Assembly (NCBI GenBank): GCA_013399115.1
Contig: VXAA01003394.1
Location: 124,001-188,000, forward strand
Source of the DNA: Anseranas semipalmata
Lineage: Eukaryota; Chordata; Aves; Anseriformes; Anseranatidae
Direction: 5' to 3'
Length of the DNA stretch: 64,000 bases
Of the stretch, positions 63,868 through 64,000 are shown piece after piece; positions within the stretch are counted from its first letter, which is position 1, and each line of letters starts with the position of its first letter. The notes under the pieces were generated by a model, which did no database searches, was not told the origin of the DNA, and saw nothing but the letters and a program-made list of their open reading frames with translations. The position numbers and the translations under genes are program-made.

Positions 63868-64000
63868 ATATAAGAACATAAGAATGAACATGATGGGTAG
63901 GGGCAGAAGCCCATCTAGCTTTGTGACAGTTACCAGCAGGGAACAGTGGAAGTACAAAGTGATCTTTCCCTCACTGTCTCTCCTAGTTCCTCTTCTGCAG
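63868..64000 (-). mobile_element. Old CR1-type LINE 3' end (runs off the window)
   Basis: The sequence 'ataagaacataagaatg' followed by 'catgatgggtaggggcagaagcccatctagc' and 'cagcagggaacagtgg' parallels the reverse complement of the old CR1 3' ends common in reptiles and birds (taagaacataagaatggccatactgggtcagaccaaaggtccatctagcc...). The following 'agtgatctttccctcactgtc' also fits. It is diverged and continues past position 64000, so length and coding content are unknown. Confidence 0.7.

Noticed and set aside
1..64000. Bacterial-type features (operons, CRISPR, tRNA/rRNA clusters, prophage)
   Set aside because: Absent. No regularly spaced repeats, no tRNA-like cloverleaf arms noticed, and no long ORFs; the window is vertebrate non-coding DNA.

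Overview
The window looks like a gene-poor, AT-rich stretch of a bird genome. The main evidence is the interspersed repeats. Almost every recognisable copy is CR1, the dominant LINE of birds. The copies carry the typical CR1 3' sequence (a 'ggactagatgatcttggaggtcttttccaacct'-type block followed by short ATTCTRTG tail repeats). There are also two faint relics resembling the ancient amniote SINE MIR and one older CR1-type 3' end. No Alu/B1, L1 or bacterial gene organisation is visible. Species or order cannot be decided from sequence alone. Three runs of N (16, 51 and 1 base) show that this is a draft assembly.

I find no convincing protein-coding gene, tRNA, rRNA, CRISPR array or bacterial-type operon. 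The only open reading frame with recognisable protein motifs is the reverse-transcriptase C-terminal part of a 5'-truncated CR1 copy on the minus strand at 5.87-7.10 kb. It is broken by one in-frame stop. The other open frames of 60-175 codons look like chance frames; several run through simple repeats or CR1 tails.

Layout: 0-5.5 kb is featureless AT-rich DNA. A CR1 copy lies at 5.9-7.1 kb and a MIR-like relic at 7.5-7.7 kb. Featureless DNA with a small gap (8.85 kb) and a CTTT tract (9.6 kb) follows. A 33-bp tandem duplication carrying AP-1-like sites is at 13.7 kb. The most promising area is 15.3-17.6 kb. It holds a candidate conserved non-coding element, a compound foldback, a sharply bounded CpG-rich block that looks like a promoter, and short exon-like open segments after it. 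CR1 tails or fragments are at 20.9, 29.7, 36.3 and 49.8-50.0 kb (the last a head-to-tail pair), with an old CR1-like end at 63.9 kb. Candidate regulatory elements, judged from motif density and low repeat content, are at 25.1-25.4, 30.1-30.4, 35.2-35.4, 37.2-37.6, 39.1-39.3 and 53.6-54.0 kb. A GC-elevated block of unknown origin with a 128-codon ORF is at 60.0-60.5 kb.

Taken together, this reads as intergenic or intronic DNA, possibly the regulatory surroundings of a developmental gene lying outside the window. The regulatory reading is inference: it rests on motif content and appearance, and no alignment was possible here. I see no evidence of an undescribed multi-gene system.
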